Assembly (NCBI RefSeq): GCF_000153485.2
Contig: NC_018721.1
Coordinates: 1,984,001 to 2,048,000, forward strand
Direction of reading: 5' to 3'
Source of the DNA: Psychroflexus torquis ATCC 700755
Lineage (GTDB): Bacteria; Bacteroidota; Bacteroidia; Flavobacteriales; Flavobacteriaceae
DNA length: 64,000 nt
The stretch's first letter is position 1. Every line of letters starts with the position of its first letter. The translations under genes and the position numbers were made by a program. This document shows positions 63,926 to 64,000 of this stretch, piece after piece. The notes under the pieces were generated by a model. That model was not told the origin of the DNA, did no database searches, and saw nothing but the letters and a program-made list of their open reading frames with translations.

Positions 63926-64000
63926 TCATAGTCCAAACTTTCTCAATATCTGAGTTCCTATTTTAGCATAAACAGCTTTCTGGCCAAAATAAGAGATAAA
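63926..64000 (-). CDS. C-terminal end of an unidentified gene (continues beyond window)
   Basis: The minus strand gives 24 codons ending FISYFGQKAVYAKIGTQILR KFGL and a stop. The frame is open to the window edge. Too little is present to name the family. The MITE cluster lies directly after its stop. Confidence 0.5.
   Translation of the reverse strand, partial: FISYFGQKAVYAKIGTQILRKFGL

Overview
The window is AT-rich bacterial chromosome and reads as Bacteroidota, most likely a Flavobacteriaceae member. The evidence is type IX secretion sorting tails, TonB receptors with a CarboxypepD_reg plug, DUF4175/DUF2141/DUF2007 proteins, Skp-like lipoproteins, A-rich leaders before ATG and TAnnTTTG-type promoters. 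The many pseudogenes, insertion sequences and dispersed repeats resemble cold-adapted, sea-ice Psychroflexus-type genomes; that genus guess is inference. No tRNA or rRNA gene was recognised.

Layout. 1-6.3 kb: the 3' end of a flavin reductase, a decayed stretch, two small genes (a WG-repeat protein and an unknown) bracketed by palindromic cassette-like repeats, and a large PLP enzyme. 6.4-11.3 kb: a defence island between two 47-bp near-identical direct repeats. It holds a decayed HpaII-like nuclease, an S24 (LexA-like) peptidase, a MerR-fused cytosine methyltransferase with a convergent restriction nuclease, the first 70 codons of a PLD-type helicase, and a NUDIX hydrolase. The restriction-modification pair sits where the body of a PLD-helicase-S24 gene appears to be missing. 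11.4-16.7 kb: a zinc metalloprotease, then an acetyltransferase overlapping ovoA (ovothiol synthesis). 16.9-20.1 kb: an IS4-type element followed by an 11-unit array of palindromic repeats.

20.3-25.3 kb: a TonB receptor-DUF2141-TPR operon and small genes. 25.7-46 kb is the housekeeping and replication-origin part: rnr, a cluster of DnaA boxes (putative oriC at 29.15-29.61 kb), rpiB, a CDF exporter, elaA-like, ctp, rnpA, pgk, holB, skp-like, a T9SS cargo gene with a decayed tandem copy, a methyltransferase, mnmG, ybeY and DUF4175. Two perfect 16-bp parS palindromes flank mnmG, which supports origin proximity.

46-64 kb: accessory DNA with a GH17 glucanase lipoprotein gene split by an IS630 element, a tandem duplication of a bile acid:sodium symporter-like gene (one copy dead), an outer-membrane protein, a hisA-IS1595 chimeric relic, GreA/B and lipoprotein relics, a VIT/VWA T9SS protein, a decayed hydrolase, a CrtO-like membrane protein, then gltX and an SPFH protein. 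A MITE-like element with TACCAAA termini recurs across the window (at least six substantial copies plus fragments).
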